Positions 53,683 to 62,668 of a stretch of 64,000 nucleotides of DNA are shown one piece after another. How positions within the stretch are numbered: position 1 is the first letter of the stretch; the number at the start of each line of letters is the position of its first letter. Made by a program: the position numbers and the translations under genes. Origin of the DNA: Chitinophaga pinensis (GTDB lineage: Bacteria > Bacteroidota > Bacteroidia > NS11-12g > UBA955); NCBI GenBank assembly GCA_945877575.1, contig CAMDUE010000003.1, forward strand, positions 152,174-216,173, read 5' to 3'. The notes under the pieces were generated by a model. It was not told the DNA's origin, ran no database searches, and saw only the letters and a list, made by a program, of their open reading frames with translations.

Positions 53683-54876
53683 ATGGAAAAACGCAGAATA
53701 CCGAGAATTCGGTTAACTCATCTTTTTAAAGATTTTTTCCAACATCAGCAATCGGCTGGTATCCTTTTGGTATTATTTACTGTTGCATCATTATTCATAG
53801 CTAACAGCATTTGGTCAACAGAATACGTAAATCTTTGGAAGTTTAAATTTGGAACAGAGGCTTACCATTTACACCTAAAACACAGTGTCACTGATTGGAT
53901 AAACGACGCGCTGATGACCATTTTCTTTCTTTTGGTTGGGATAGAAATTAAAAGAGAATTGGTTGATGGTGAACTTAGTGACCGAAAGAAAGCCTTACTA
54001 CCTGTAATGGGGGCTCTTGGAGGTATGATAATGCCTGCACTGATTTACTTTTTAGTCAATTTAAATTCCCCTGAAACCATCTCTGGCGTGGGCATTCCCA
54101 CGGCCACTGACATAGCATTTGCTATTGCCATTTTAGGATTATTGGGAGACAGAGTTCCGCCTTCATTAAAAGTTTTTCTAACAGCTTTGGCCATCATTGA
54201 TGATTTGGGCGCTATTTTAATCATTGCTATTTTTTATGGACAACCCATTTCCTGGGGATGGATGGCTGCTGCAGTGGCTATCATTGTCTTATTAGAAATT
54301 GCAGACCGTAAAAATTGGGATTATGCATGGTTGTACATTATACTTGGTGTTGCTCTTTGGTTTGCTATGTTGCACACGGGCATTCATGCAACCATTGCAG
54401 GGGTGATTTTAGCCTTCATGCTTCCTAGGCAGACCCATAAAGAAAAGAAATTAGCCAATCAAATTGAACATAAATTATCAGGCTTTGTCTCATTTTTGAT
54501 ATTGCCATTATTTGCAGCTGCAAACACCGCTATTACCCTTGATACCCGCATTCTGAACGATGCTTTTACCCCGCTTTCTATTGGCGTTTTCTTTGGACTT
54601 TTAATTGGTAAACCGTTGGGAATATTCTCTTTTAGTATCATTGCTGAGAAATTAAAAATTGCAGAAATTTCATCAAACATTAGCAAAGGAATGTTATTGT
54701 CTGCCGGAATTTTGGGAGGAATTGGATTCACCATGTCAATCTTTGTTTCTAACTTGGCCTTTACCAATGAATCGCACATCAACCTAGCAAAAATTAGCAT
54801 CATTTCTGCTAGTGTCATCGCGGCAACACTAGGTTATTTCGGCTTCGTAGCCGCTAACATGACACATAAACAATAA
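53683..54876 (+). CDS. nhaA: Na+/H+ antiporter NhaA
   Basis: Exports Na+ in exchange for protons. The 397 residues hold about 11-12 helices. Conserved segments include VGIEIKRELVDGELSDRKKALLPVMGALGG, GIPTATDIAFAIAILGLLG and ALAIIDDLGAILIIAIFY, where the two central Asp residues bind Na+/H+, and GIGFTMSIFVSNLAF. The ATG at 53683 is chosen because the upstream TTG is in the -7 element. It is divergent from ribD. Confidence 0.94.
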   Translation: MEKRRIPRIRLTHLFKDFFQHQQSAGILLVLFTVASLFIANSIWSTEYVNLWKFKFGTEAYHLHLKHSVTDWINDALMTIFFLLVGIEIKRELVDGELSDRKKALLPVMGALGGMIMPALIYFLVNLNSPETISGVGIPTATDIAFAIAILGLLGDRVPPSLKVFLTALAIIDDLGAILIIAIFYGQPISWGWMAAAVAIIVLLEIADRKNWDYAWLYIILGVALWFAMLHTGIHATIAGVILAFMLPRQTHKEKKLANQIEHKLSGFVSFLILPLFAAANTAITLDTRILNDAFTPLSIGVFFGLLIGKPLGIFSFSIIAEKLKIAEISSNISKGMLLSAGILGGIGFTMSIFVSNLAFTNESHINLAKISIISASVIAATLGYFGFVAANMTHKQ

Positions 54877-54977
54877 TCTGAAACTGTAAGATTTTGTAAC
54901 AACTCATAACTTTCACCCAGGAAATTAGGTGATGCGGTCTAAGATGTAGAACTTTGTCTACGCTTGTTGACCTTCTT

Positions 54978-55619
54978 ATGAACATCATTGACTCAGACGT
55001 TTTCATTCTTGATGAATCTGTAAATACTGCCGAGGTGATTTTGCATTATCAAAAACACATAAAATTCTGCCTCAAACAAGAATTTTACATTGGACTACCA
55101 TTCAGTTGTAAAGAAGAATTGATTACTCAGTTTAACCAATTATTCAGCGAACATGGAATTTCTGGACAGATTTTTTTCTATTTCAATTTCAAGCCACACC
55201 AAAGCATTCAATCTATAGTTGAAGAGCACCACCAAAGCAATCGTTGGAGCAATCAAATTCATCTTTTGCCTCAATCCGATTTACAATACGGTTCTTACAA
55301 AGAGGAACTTTGGGATTTACATTTAGCTACCTATTCGGTATATTTTCATGAATTAAACCATGCGAAAGAGTTTTCCAAAAATCTCGAATTGATATCCAAA
55401 TTAAATGCTAGAGGGGGGATTGTTGGGGTTTCTTCATCGGGATTATCTTCCAAGAAACTAAAACAGTTGGTTCAAAACAATTCCATTAATTTCTTTAATT
55501 CCCAAACGGTCAACATACATTCAAAAGATTATGCTGATCAACAGAAATTAAGACGCGAACTAGAAGAATTAATCCTCAATTCTAGCAGTCTTGACCAACC
55601 CGGGGAGGTCCTGAATTAA
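54978..55619 (+). CDS. Hypothetical cytosolic protein, 213 residues
   Basis: Not recognised. The sequence is mainly helical and hydrophilic, with no signal or membrane helix. Notable segments are LHYQKHIKFCLKQEFYIGLP, IFFYFNFKPHQSIQSIVEEH and a conserved-looking GGIVGVSSSGLSSKKLKQL. The frame also opens at TTG 54954, but that codon lies in a CTTTG run, so ATG 54978 is preferred. Its 51-bp 3' overlap with the fnr-like gene is tail to tail. It is flanked by nhaA and the Fnr regulator but shares no clear promoter with either. Confidence 0.6.
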   Translation: MNIIDSDVFILDESVNTAEVILHYQKHIKFCLKQEFYIGLPFSCKEELITQFNQLFSEHGISGQIFFYFNFKPHQSIQSIVEEHHQSNRWSNQIHLLPQSDLQYGSYKEELWDLHLATYSVYFHELNHAKEFSKNLELISKLNARGGIVGVSSSGLSSKKLKQLVQNNSINFFNSQTVNIHSKDYADQQKLRRELEELILNSSSLDQPGEVLN

Positions 55620-56279
55620 GATTTTCTTCCCTTCGAGCAGTACCAAATTATCATGCTTAAAATCAGAAAGTAGTCTAATGACCGTTTCTGTAGCTGTTCC
55701 TACTAAATTCGCCAACTCCTCGCGGGTGATTTTTAAGTTCAAAGTTTTGCCATCGGCTTCATAACCATAGGTTTCTTTGATGAACAAAAGTGCTTCTGCC
55801 AGACGTTCTCTAACAGGTTTTTGGGCCATGTGAGTGAAGTGTTGATCTGCCTTTTTCAAATCATCGGAAAGCAATTTCATGATTTCCATGCTCAACACAC
55901 CGTCTTTTTGAAGAATGCCCATAAATAAATGCTTCGGAATGAAACAAACACCCGCGTCTTCCATGACTACGGCGCTCGCAAAATATTTGTCTTCTCCCAA
56001 TAAGGATCTATATCCCAAAAGGTCACCTGCCTTTACCAGTCTCAAGATTTGCTCTTTGCCATCATCGCCTAGTTTGGATAGTTTGATTTTTCCATAATTC
56101 ACACAAAATACGCCATGCGGACGCATTCCTTCGTGAAATATATATTGGCCTTTTTTATAGGGAGTGCAAACCTTTTCTTCGTTGATTGAATCTAAAGAAT
56201 CATTTTCCGCGCGACAAAAAACAGAATTAAAGCGCTTTACACAATTCTTACAGTCAAGTTCTTTGTGATCGAAACTCAT
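55569..56279 (-). CDS. Crp/Fnr family regulator, Fnr-like with N-terminal cysteines
   Basis: A 236-residue regulator: cyclic-nucleotide-binding fold at about 45-130 (KKGQYIFHEGMRPHGVFCVNYGKIK) and a winged-helix HTH (ITREELANLVGTATETVIRLL) at the end. Cys10, Cys13 and Cys22 are grouped at the N-terminus, with others at 38, 59 and 111, suggesting an oxygen-sensitive Fe-S site as in FNR. The HTH helix has E-T-x-x-R as in FNR-type DNA recognition. It lies just downstream of the cbb3 operon, a common arrangement. Confidence 0.9.
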   Translation of the reverse strand: MSFDHKELDCKNCVKRFNSVFCRAENDSLDSINEEKVCTPYKKGQYIFHEGMRPHGVFCVNYGKIKLSKLGDDGKEQILRLVKAGDLLGYRSLLGEDKYFASAVVMEDAGVCFIPKHLFMGILQKDGVLSMEIMKLLSDDLKKADQHFTHMAQKPVRERLAEALLFIKETYGYEADGKTLNLKITREELANLVGTATETVIRLLSDFKHDNLVLLEGKKILIQDLPGLVKTARIED

Positions 56280-56304
56280 GAGGCATAGCTTATTGGGGTA
56301 CTCC

Positions 56305-56335
56305 CAAAGTTATAAAGAGAAACCCACTTACACAA
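56305..56335 (-). promoter_or_regulatory. Promoter of the Fnr-like gene
   Basis: On the minus strand, TTG (56333-56335), a 20-bp spacer and TAACTTTG (56305-56312) fit the consensus. A perfect inverted repeat TTGGG-GTACT-CCCAA (56293-56307) overlaps the -7 element and the expected start of transcription. Confidence 0.65.
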
Positions 56336-56345
56336 GCCCCAATTT

Positions 56346-57026
56346 TCAATGACAGCAAGCGTGTTTTTGTGTGGTTGTTTTCATTTTGGGACTTAAAAAC
56401 GGGATGCCCAAATTTGCTCCCCTCAACAAAAACACCAAAGCCATTATCAGCAGCCAAAACGGCAAAACTTTCTGGGAAAGCAAGCCCATTTTCTGTGCAA
56501 TTACCCGTTTTCCGAGCGAAATCAATAACAACATTGGAGCCGTGGCTACACCAAATCCAAACATGAACAATAACGAACCGGATAAACTTCCAAATCCCAT
56601 CGATGCCAGTAGAGCGCCATACACCAATCCACAGGGTAAGAGGCCATTGACCATTCCCGCTATCCACCAACCCCACAGGGAATTTCTTTTAATGGATAGG
56701 CTAAACTGTTTGTTCAACCAAGTCTGGATGGGCGAACTTCCAACAGATTTACGTCCCCAGAAATCATAGATCCAAAGTAAAAGAAAAAGGCCGCCCAAGA
56801 ACAATGAGAACCATTGCTCATATTGCCTCACATCAATAAACTCGAGCAAAGCACCTACTAAAACACCTAAAATCACGTAGGTAGAGGTTCTTCCCAAGTG
56901 ATACAATGCAGTCACTGAAAAAGTGCCGCCTGGCAAAAGGAGGGCCAATGGGCCGCACATTCCCACACAATGCATACTTCCGGCAGCGCCTAGAACCAAA
57001 CCGCTAAAAAGAGGTGCCAGAATCAT
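56346..57026 (-). CDS. Sulfite exporter TauE/SafE (UreH-like) family membrane protein
   Basis: A 226-residue protein with about six helices. It begins SGLVLGAAGSMHCVGMCGPLALLLP, where the paired CxxxC is characteristic of the UreH/SafE-type proteins found with cbb3 oxidase assembly genes, and ends in a His/Cys tail (HACCH). The context suggests copper or assembly function. The ATG directly follows the ccoH stop. Confidence 0.85.
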   Translation of the reverse strand: MILAPLFSGLVLGAAGSMHCVGMCGPLALLLPGGTFSVTALYHLGRTSTYVILGVLVGALLEFIDVRQYEQWFSLFLGGLFLLLWIYDFWGRKSVGSSPIQTWLNKQFSLSIKRNSLWGWWIAGMVNGLLPCGLVYGALLASMGFGSLSGSLLFMFGFGVATAPMLLLISLGKRVIAQKMGLLSQKVLPFWLLIMALVFLLRGANLGIPFLSPKMKTTTQKHACCH

Positions 57027-57473
57027 CTATTTTTTTATAAATTCGGTCACTGCAAAGAATGTATCTTTTGATGTATTGTTCCATCTTACTTTCACCTCAA
57101 AATGACCTTGGGGAAAATCCCCATCAACAATCCAATGACCCTCAATGGCATCTCCTAATTCAAGATGTTGGTCTTTTGATTTGTCCATGGCGTTGTAAAA
57201 CCAAACACTTGCTGACGTGAAATCAGCATTGGTATTGCTGTCTTTACTTACAACAGATATCTGAATTTTTGAACCAACCTCTTGAATATCAATTTTCATT
57301 TTCTGATCAATGGCGTTTTTTGTCCAATTGATTTGACTTTGGAAGGCCAATTCTTTTTCGTAGTAATTTTCTTCTACCAACTCAAAAGTGGTATGCGTAG
57401 CACCGTACACTAAATAAGCGATTCCAGCTACAAAAAGCACGTACACTAAAATGATTCCTTTACCCCAATTCAT
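57027..57473 (-). CDS. ccoH: FixH/CcoH family cbb3 oxidase assembly protein
   Basis: A 148-residue protein with one N-terminal helix (IILVYVLFVAGIAYLVYG) and a soluble periplasmic domain, matching FixH/CcoH, which helps assemble the cbb3 oxidase. It is coupled to ccoG by a 4-bp overlap. Confidence 0.88.
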   Translation of the reverse strand: MNWGKGIILVYVLFVAGIAYLVYGATHTTFELVEENYYEKELAFQSQINWTKNAIDQKMKIDIQEVGSKIQISVVSKDSNTNADFTSASVWFYNAMDKSKDQHLELGDAIEGHWIVDGDFPQGHFEVKVRWNNTSKDTFFAVTEFIKK

Positions 57474-58903
57474 GATTTTTTATTTGGTTTATGCGGAGAC
57501 AAAAATGCTGTTTTTTCAGAGACCATCAAGTGTTCACCCATGTATAGGTCAATTTGAATGGGCTCTTTTCTATCCTTAACTTGATCAGGATCAACCAAAA
57601 TGAAAAAGGTGGTGCGTTTGATCTTCTCCTTCTCTAATTTTCGGTAGTATTCACCATCAACCCATTGAATTTCATATCGCTGATCTTGAATCTTCAAATA
57701 CAATAAATCTATACTATTGTGGCTTTTATTGATTAGCATTAAGTTAAAAGCATTGCGGTATTTTCCATCTTCAGTGATAGTATACAGCTGTCCTGGAACT
57801 TTTCTAATTTGCATTTCAACGGTTGAACGCGATGTCAGAATCAACAACCAAATTCCCAGTAGTGCAACCAAAACAGCAATATATGCTTTTAGCCTGGGTG
57901 TGATCACAAATGGCTTATTTTCTGCAATGGTTGTTTCGGAAGCATAACGAACCAACCCCCTGGGTTTATTGATTTTGTCCATGATGTTATCACAGGCATC
58001 AATGCAAGCCGTACAATGAGTACATTCTAATTGAGTACCATTTCGGATATCAATACCCGTTGGACACACATTCACACACTGTAAACAGTCAATGCAATCT
58101 CCCGCAGTGCGATCTTGTCCTTTTCTCAATTTTTCTCGCGGCTCGCCGCGGATGTAATCATAGGCAACTACCACTGAATGCTTATCTAACAACACCCCCT
58201 GAAGCCTTCCGTATGGACAAACTACAGTGCATACTTGTTCTCTGAACCAAACGTAGACAAAGAAGAAGACGCTTGAGAATACCAACATGGCAATTAATCC
58301 ACCAAAATGTTGGTGAAGGGGTTCTGTAGCAATTTTATAAACTTCATCAGCACCAATGATGTATGCCAAAAAGGTATTTCCTATTAAAAAAGAAACTGCA
58401 TAGAATACCACATATTTCAAACCCCTTTTGCGGATCTTTTCCCCGTTCCAAGGCATTTTATCCAATGCTCTTTGTTTGGGGGCATCGCCTTCTATCCAAT
58501 ATTCGAGTTTTCGGAATACCATTTCCATAAACACGGTTTGTGGACAAGCCCATCCGCAGAACAGTCGGCCGAAAGCAACGGTAAAAACAATGATGAAGAC
58601 CACAAAGAGAATCATGGTTAATCCAAACAAGAAAAAATCTTGAGACCAAAAAACGAATCCGAAAACAACAAACTTACGCTCTAAAATATTCAAGAGCATG
58701 AATGGTTCACCCTTGTATTTTATAAGAGGAAGTCCAAAGAAAATCAATAAGTAAACCACAGATAGCCATGTTCGGGCGTTATAAAAACGCCCGGTTGGCT
58801 TGTATGCATAAACCCAATTTCGCTTACCTTTTTCATCTATGGTTGAAACTCTATCGCGGTATTCATCATTCTCGTCAAAGACGGAATTGTCAGGAATTGA
58901 CAT
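57470..58903 (-). CDS. ccoG: Cytochrome c oxidase accessory protein CcoG (FixG)
   Basis: A 477-residue membrane protein with about five helices and two [4Fe-4S] motifs (CIDCLQCVNVCP and CTHCTACIDACD). In its N-terminal half FCGWACPQTVFMEM holds further conserved Cys. CcoG reduces Cu(II) to Cu(I) for cbb3 assembly. A FixG C-terminal Ig-like domain ends the protein. The start lies 10 bp after the ccoP stop. Confidence 0.94.
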   Translation of the reverse strand: MSIPDNSVFDENDEYRDRVSTIDEKGKRNWVYAYKPTGRFYNARTWLSVVYLLIFFGLPLIKYKGEPFMLLNILERKFVVFGFVFWSQDFFLFGLTMILFVVFIIVFTVAFGRLFCGWACPQTVFMEMVFRKLEYWIEGDAPKQRALDKMPWNGEKIRKRGLKYVVFYAVSFLIGNTFLAYIIGADEVYKIATEPLHQHFGGLIAMLVFSSVFFFVYVWFREQVCTVVCPYGRLQGVLLDKHSVVVAYDYIRGEPREKLRKGQDRTAGDCIDCLQCVNVCPTGIDIRNGTQLECTHCTACIDACDNIMDKINKPRGLVRYASETTIAENKPFVITPRLKAYIAVLVALLGIWLLILTSRSTVEMQIRKVPGQLYTITEDGKYRNAFNLMLINKSHNSIDLLYLKIQDQRYEIQWVDGEYYRKLEKEKIKRTTFFILVDPDQVKDRKEPIQIDLYMGEHLMVSEKTAFLSPHKPNKKS

Positions 58904-58913
58904 GTTGTGATTG

Positions 58914-60044
58914 TTATTTCATTGAAACCATTGGAGTAACATTAGCAGAGTCAGCAGTTGATGGAGTAATTTTCTCCTGATACAAGCTGCCTTCGGGTGC
59001 TTTTGGAGCTGCAGTCTTCGTGCCTTTTATTGACTTAACATAATGGGCTAAATTGGCCACGTCTTTGGCAGTAAGAACTCCACCCCAAGCAATCATCCCC
59101 ATTTCAGGAACACCTTTAGAAATGGTTCTAAAAATGTCTTTAATGTCTCCACCGTGTTTCCAGTAATCATCTGTTAAGTTGGGACCGGTTCCTCCGCCGC
59201 CATCTGCAGCATGACAAGCAACACAGTTCTTGGCAAATAAACTTGAACCCTCAGAAATCATACCAGCATCTGCAGTGTAGGTGATTGTATTTTCATCTAC
59301 CTTGGCCGCATTTTGTTCATTGTACAAGGCTTGTTGTATTTCGGCTTGAGCCATTTCGTTCTTTAATTCTTGAACCTGAAGTGGCGCTGTTCCTGCAATA
59401 TGATATCTCCAAACATAGATTCCGGCAAATACTATGGTTAAATAGAATCCATAAACCCACCAAGGTGGCAAGGCATTGTCTAACTCTTTAATGCCATCGT
59501 AATCATGGTCTAATTGCACATCTTTTTCTTTTTCAATCTCTACCGAATTGTTCATTTTGTCCCACCAAATTTTCCAAAAAGCCGTTTTCTTAGACTTTTC
59601 TTTTAGTGCCAGGGGAAGTACTACTGCTTTTAACCAATTAGCAAAATACAATATGATAAGTACTTCAAATCCAATGATAGAGAGTAAAATCACATTCAAT
59701 TGAGAGGTGGTAAAACCAGCCCACATTTCTACGGCCGCTGAACCATCATTCATCATCCCAAATGCAAAAATCATAGCGATTACTTTTGTCGCATCGCGGA
59801 ATTTAGAAATGGCAACCTTACTCAATAAATTACCCATAAATAGTATGACAATGGCCAGTGCAATGGCGGTTATTGCGAGAATCCATGGAATGTATGGATC
59901 CATGGAAAATCCTGAAACTTGCTGAATGGGTGCCGCATCAGCTGATACCCCAACAGATATAGTTGCTCCCTCATTTTGTGCCCATGCCAACCCTGACACG
60001 AACAACCCGCCCATCAGGGCTATCATGTTATTAAAAGATTTCAT
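58914..60044 (-). CDS. ccoP: cbb3-type cytochrome c oxidase subunit III (CcoP), mono-haem
   Basis: A 376-residue protein with a signal (VSGLAWAQ), two or three transmembrane helices at about 52-155 and one near 190-215 (PPWWVYGFYLTIVFAGIYVW). A single c-type haem motif CVACH (residues about 273-277) with distal MGMIAW lies in the soluble C-terminus. Proteobacterial CcoP has two haems; only one is here, as is usual in Bacteroidota. It carries electrons to CcoO. It starts 5 bp after the ccoQ stop. Confidence 0.92.
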   Translation of the reverse strand: MKSFNNMIALMGGLFVSGLAWAQNEGATISVGVSADAAPIQQVSGFSMDPYIPWILAITAIALAIVILFMGNLLSKVAISKFRDATKVIAMIFAFGMMNDGSAAVEMWAGFTTSQLNVILLSIIGFEVLIILYFANWLKAVVLPLALKEKSKKTAFWKIWWDKMNNSVEIEKEKDVQLDHDYDGIKELDNALPPWWVYGFYLTIVFAGIYVWRYHIAGTAPLQVQELKNEMAQAEIQQALYNEQNAAKVDENTITYTADAGMISEGSSLFAKNCVACHAADGGGGTGPNLTDDYWKHGGDIKDIFRTISKGVPEMGMIAWGGVLTAKDVANLAHYVKSIKGTKTAAPKAPEGSLYQEKITPSTADSANVTPMVSMK

Positions 60045-60049
60045 CGTTT

Positions 60050-60211
60050 TTAATCGTTTAGAGGGATGTTTTTTGCGTTATCGATGTAATTTTTATTGGC
60101 TTTTGAAACCCACAAAACCACAACAAAAAAGAACAGAATAAATAAAGCCAGGGTAACAAGGGGGTAGATAGTCACACTATCAATGGTTTTCAAATAATTA
60201 ATAAACTTCAT
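60050..60211 (-). CDS. ccoQ: cbb3-type oxidase small subunit CcoQ (FixQ)-like
   Basis: A 53-residue frame between ccoNO and ccoP. It has MKFINYLKTIDSVTIYPLV, one transmembrane helix (LALFILFFFVVVLWVS) and a short basic tail ending NIPLND. Position in the operon and the single helix followed by a polar end match CcoQ, which stabilises the oxidase. Small enough to be missed in routine annotation. Confidence 0.82.
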   Translation of the reverse strand: MKFINYLKTIDSVTIYPLVTLALFILFFFVVVLWVSKANKNYIDNAKNIPLND

Positions 60212-60223
60212 GATAGTGTCTAA

Positions 60224-62383
60224 TTAGTTTTCTGGCAGAGTGTTAACAGGGGCCTTTTTAATATCTGTTCCAATTCGCTGTAGGTAGGCAATAAGCGCAA
60301 CTATTCTTGAGTGCTGTAAATTTCTTACACCTTCCACCTCCAATATCTGGCGGACGCCTTCGTTCGATTTCAAATCATCTGAAATCACCTTTGCTTGGGC
60401 TTCCAAGTCTTCGGTTGCTCTGTTTGCATAGTCAATATCGTAGGGAACTTCCATGGTTTGCATGGCTCGGATCATGTCGGGAGTTCTACGAATGTCAATT
60501 CCTTTGGTAAACAACCATGGGTAACGGGGCATAATTGAACCTTCACTGGTAGATGTAGGCTCATACATGTGATTAAAGTGCCATGCATTGTTGTATTTAC
60601 CTCCTACTCGAGCCAGATCTGGACCGGTTCGTTTACTTCCCCACTGGAACGGATGATCATATACAAACTCGCCCGCTTTTGAATAATCTCCATACCGTTT
60701 AACCTCATCTCTGAATGGACGAACCATTTGCGAGTGACAAGTATAACAACCTTCAGCGATGTAAACATCACGACCGTGCAACTCCAAAGGCGTATATGGC
60801 TTTACCGAACTAATGGTTGGAATGTTGGTTTTCACCAAAAAGGTCGGAATCATTTCGATTAAACCACCTAAGGCAACAACCAATAAACTCAATACCAGCA
60901 TTTGGATAGGTTTGCGTTCAATAACACGGTGCCAATGATCTCCTTTGTGTGCTTCGTAGGGAACTAAAGCAGGCGCTTGAGCTTCCTCTTCGGCTAAAAA
61001 CGACCCTTTCTTGACGGTTTTATAAATGTTGATGACCATAAGAATGGCACCTGTTAAGTATAATAGTCCCCCAAAACTCCTCAACTGATACATGGGAAGT
61101 AACATATTCACCGTATCAAGAAAAGAGTATTGTAAAGTACCTTCGGGAGTGAATGTTTTCCAGTTTAAACTTTGAGTAAAACCAGCCCAATACATAGGAA
61201 TGGCATAAAATACGATCCCCAAAGTACCCAACCAAAAATGCGCATTGGCCAATCCTTTTGAATGAAGTTCTGTTCTAAACATCTTTGGAATTAGCCAATA
61301 CAAAACTCCAAAGGTCAAGAATCCATTCCAACCTAAGGCTCCAACGTGAACGTGCGCAATGGTCCAATCGGTAAAATGCGATATAGCATTGACGTTCTTC
61401 AATGATAACATGGGTCCTTCGAAAGTGGCCATACCATAAGCGGTGATTGCAACTACCATGAACTTTAGAACAACATCTTCACGAACACGATCCCAAGCAC
61501 CTCTCAAGGTGAATAAACCGTTAATCATTCCACCCCAAGAAGGAGCAATCAACATGACTGAGAAGACAACACCTAAAGACTGAGCCCAATCTGGCAACGC
61601 GCTATACAACAAGTGGTGAGGACCAGCCCAGATATAAATAAAAATCAAGGCCCAAAAGTGAATGATGGATAATCTGTAAGAATACACCGGTCTATTTGCT
61701 GCCTTGGGAAGGAAGTAGTACATCAATCCCAAATAAGGAGTAGTTAAGAAAAATGCCACGGCATTGTGACCGTACCACCATTGAACCAGAGCATCTTGAA
61801 CGCCAGCATACCAGCTGTAACTTTTCATGAAACTGATGGGCAATTCAATGCTATTGACAATGTGCAACATAGCAACTGTTACCCAAGTTGCTATATAGAA
61901 CCAAATGGCCACATAAATGTGACGCTCTCTACGCTTTATGATGGTTCCAAACATATTGATACCAAAAATCACCCAAACCAAAGTAATGGCAATGTCTAAA
62001 GGCCACTCCAATTCGGCGTATTCTTTTCCTGTGGTATAACCCATCCAAAGGGTTAATGCACCAAAAACAATGATTAATTGCCAGCCCCAAAAGTGTATTT
62101 TGCTGAGTACATCACTGAACATTCGAGCCTTTACCAATCGTTGTAGCGAATAATAAACACCCATAAAAATTCCGTTTCCTACAAATGCGAAAATGACCGC
62201 ATTCGTGTGAACCGGCCTCATTCTGCCAAAGGTAGTGGGTGCCCAATCTAAATTGATGGCGGGAAAATACAAGGCAATCGCAGCCCATAGTCCAGCGATA
62301 AAGCCAATTACGCCCCAGAAAATGGTAGCGTATGCAAACCACTTTACCGGTCGGTTGTCATAGGAAAACTTTTCAATGTTCAT
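60224..62383 (-). CDS. ccoNO: cbb3-type cytochrome c oxidase fused subunits I/II (CcoNO)
   Basis: A 719-residue fusion. Residues 1-490 are CcoN: 12 helices with His ligands for haem b and the haem b3-CuB centre (FAYATIFWGVIGFI, WWYGHNAVAFFLTTP, HHLLYSALPDW, HVHVGALGWNGF). From about 500 the CcoO part begins with a membrane anchor and carries the c-haem motif CYTCHSQMVRPF. The fusion is the usual Bacteroidota form. It oxidises cytochrome c and reduces O2 at high affinity while pumping protons. Confidence 0.95.
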   Translation of the reverse strand: MNIEKFSYDNRPVKWFAYATIFWGVIGFIAGLWAAIALYFPAINLDWAPTTFGRMRPVHTNAVIFAFVGNGIFMGVYYSLQRLVKARMFSDVLSKIHFWGWQLIIVFGALTLWMGYTTGKEYAELEWPLDIAITLVWVIFGINMFGTIIKRRERHIYVAIWFYIATWVTVAMLHIVNSIELPISFMKSYSWYAGVQDALVQWWYGHNAVAFFLTTPYLGLMYYFLPKAANRPVYSYRLSIIHFWALIFIYIWAGPHHLLYSALPDWAQSLGVVFSVMLIAPSWGGMINGLFTLRGAWDRVREDVVLKFMVVAITAYGMATFEGPMLSLKNVNAISHFTDWTIAHVHVGALGWNGFLTFGVLYWLIPKMFRTELHSKGLANAHFWLGTLGIVFYAIPMYWAGFTQSLNWKTFTPEGTLQYSFLDTVNMLLPMYQLRSFGGLLYLTGAILMVINIYKTVKKGSFLAEEEAQAPALVPYEAHKGDHWHRVIERKPIQMLVLSLLVVALGGLIEMIPTFLVKTNIPTISSVKPYTPLELHGRDVYIAEGCYTCHSQMVRPFRDEVKRYGDYSKAGEFVYDHPFQWGSKRTGPDLARVGGKYNNAWHFNHMYEPTSTSEGSIMPRYPWLFTKGIDIRRTPDMIRAMQTMEVPYDIDYANRATEDLEAQAKVISDDLKSNEGVRQILEVEGVRNLQHSRIVALIAYLQRIGTDIKKAPVNTLPEN

Positions 62384-62400
62384 TATAAAGATTATTGGGA

Positions 62401-62577
62401 TTAGTTTAAGTGCTTGTTAATGATGTTGTTCTTTACCAATTCTGTATCGTGCAGTATTCTGTTTGCATTTGCTTCAGGATCTTCAAACTGCCCGGTTTTT
62501 GCGCTCCACAAATAGGCCGCTAGAAATACTCCAGCCACCAAAATGCTCATGATCATTAAGATTATTACTACCGACAT
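62401..62577 (-). CDS. ccoS: cbb3-type oxidase assembly protein CcoS
   Basis: A 58-residue protein with one transmembrane helix (VVIILMIMSILVAGVFLAAYLWS) and the conserved GQFEDPEANANRIL tail (the DxxxxxxRIL end). It is needed to insert cofactors into the oxidase. ATG 62577 is preferred to TTG 62589. It lies between the copper ATPase and ccoNO. Confidence 0.9.
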   Translation of the reverse strand: MSVVIILMIMSILVAGVFLAAYLWSAKTGQFEDPEANANRILHDTELVKNNIINKHLN

Positions 62578-62668
62578 ATCTATTTTCAAAGTGAATATTT
62601 TTTGCTAAAAACGAAAATGATGTTGCTCACCATCAAATATGATTTTCGTCATACTTTATGACAGAGGT

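Noticed and set aside
62590-62668. FNR box upstream of ccoS
   Set aside because: Only loose TGAT/ATCA pieces are seen, with wrong spacing; the operon promoter is probably upstream of ccoI outside the window.
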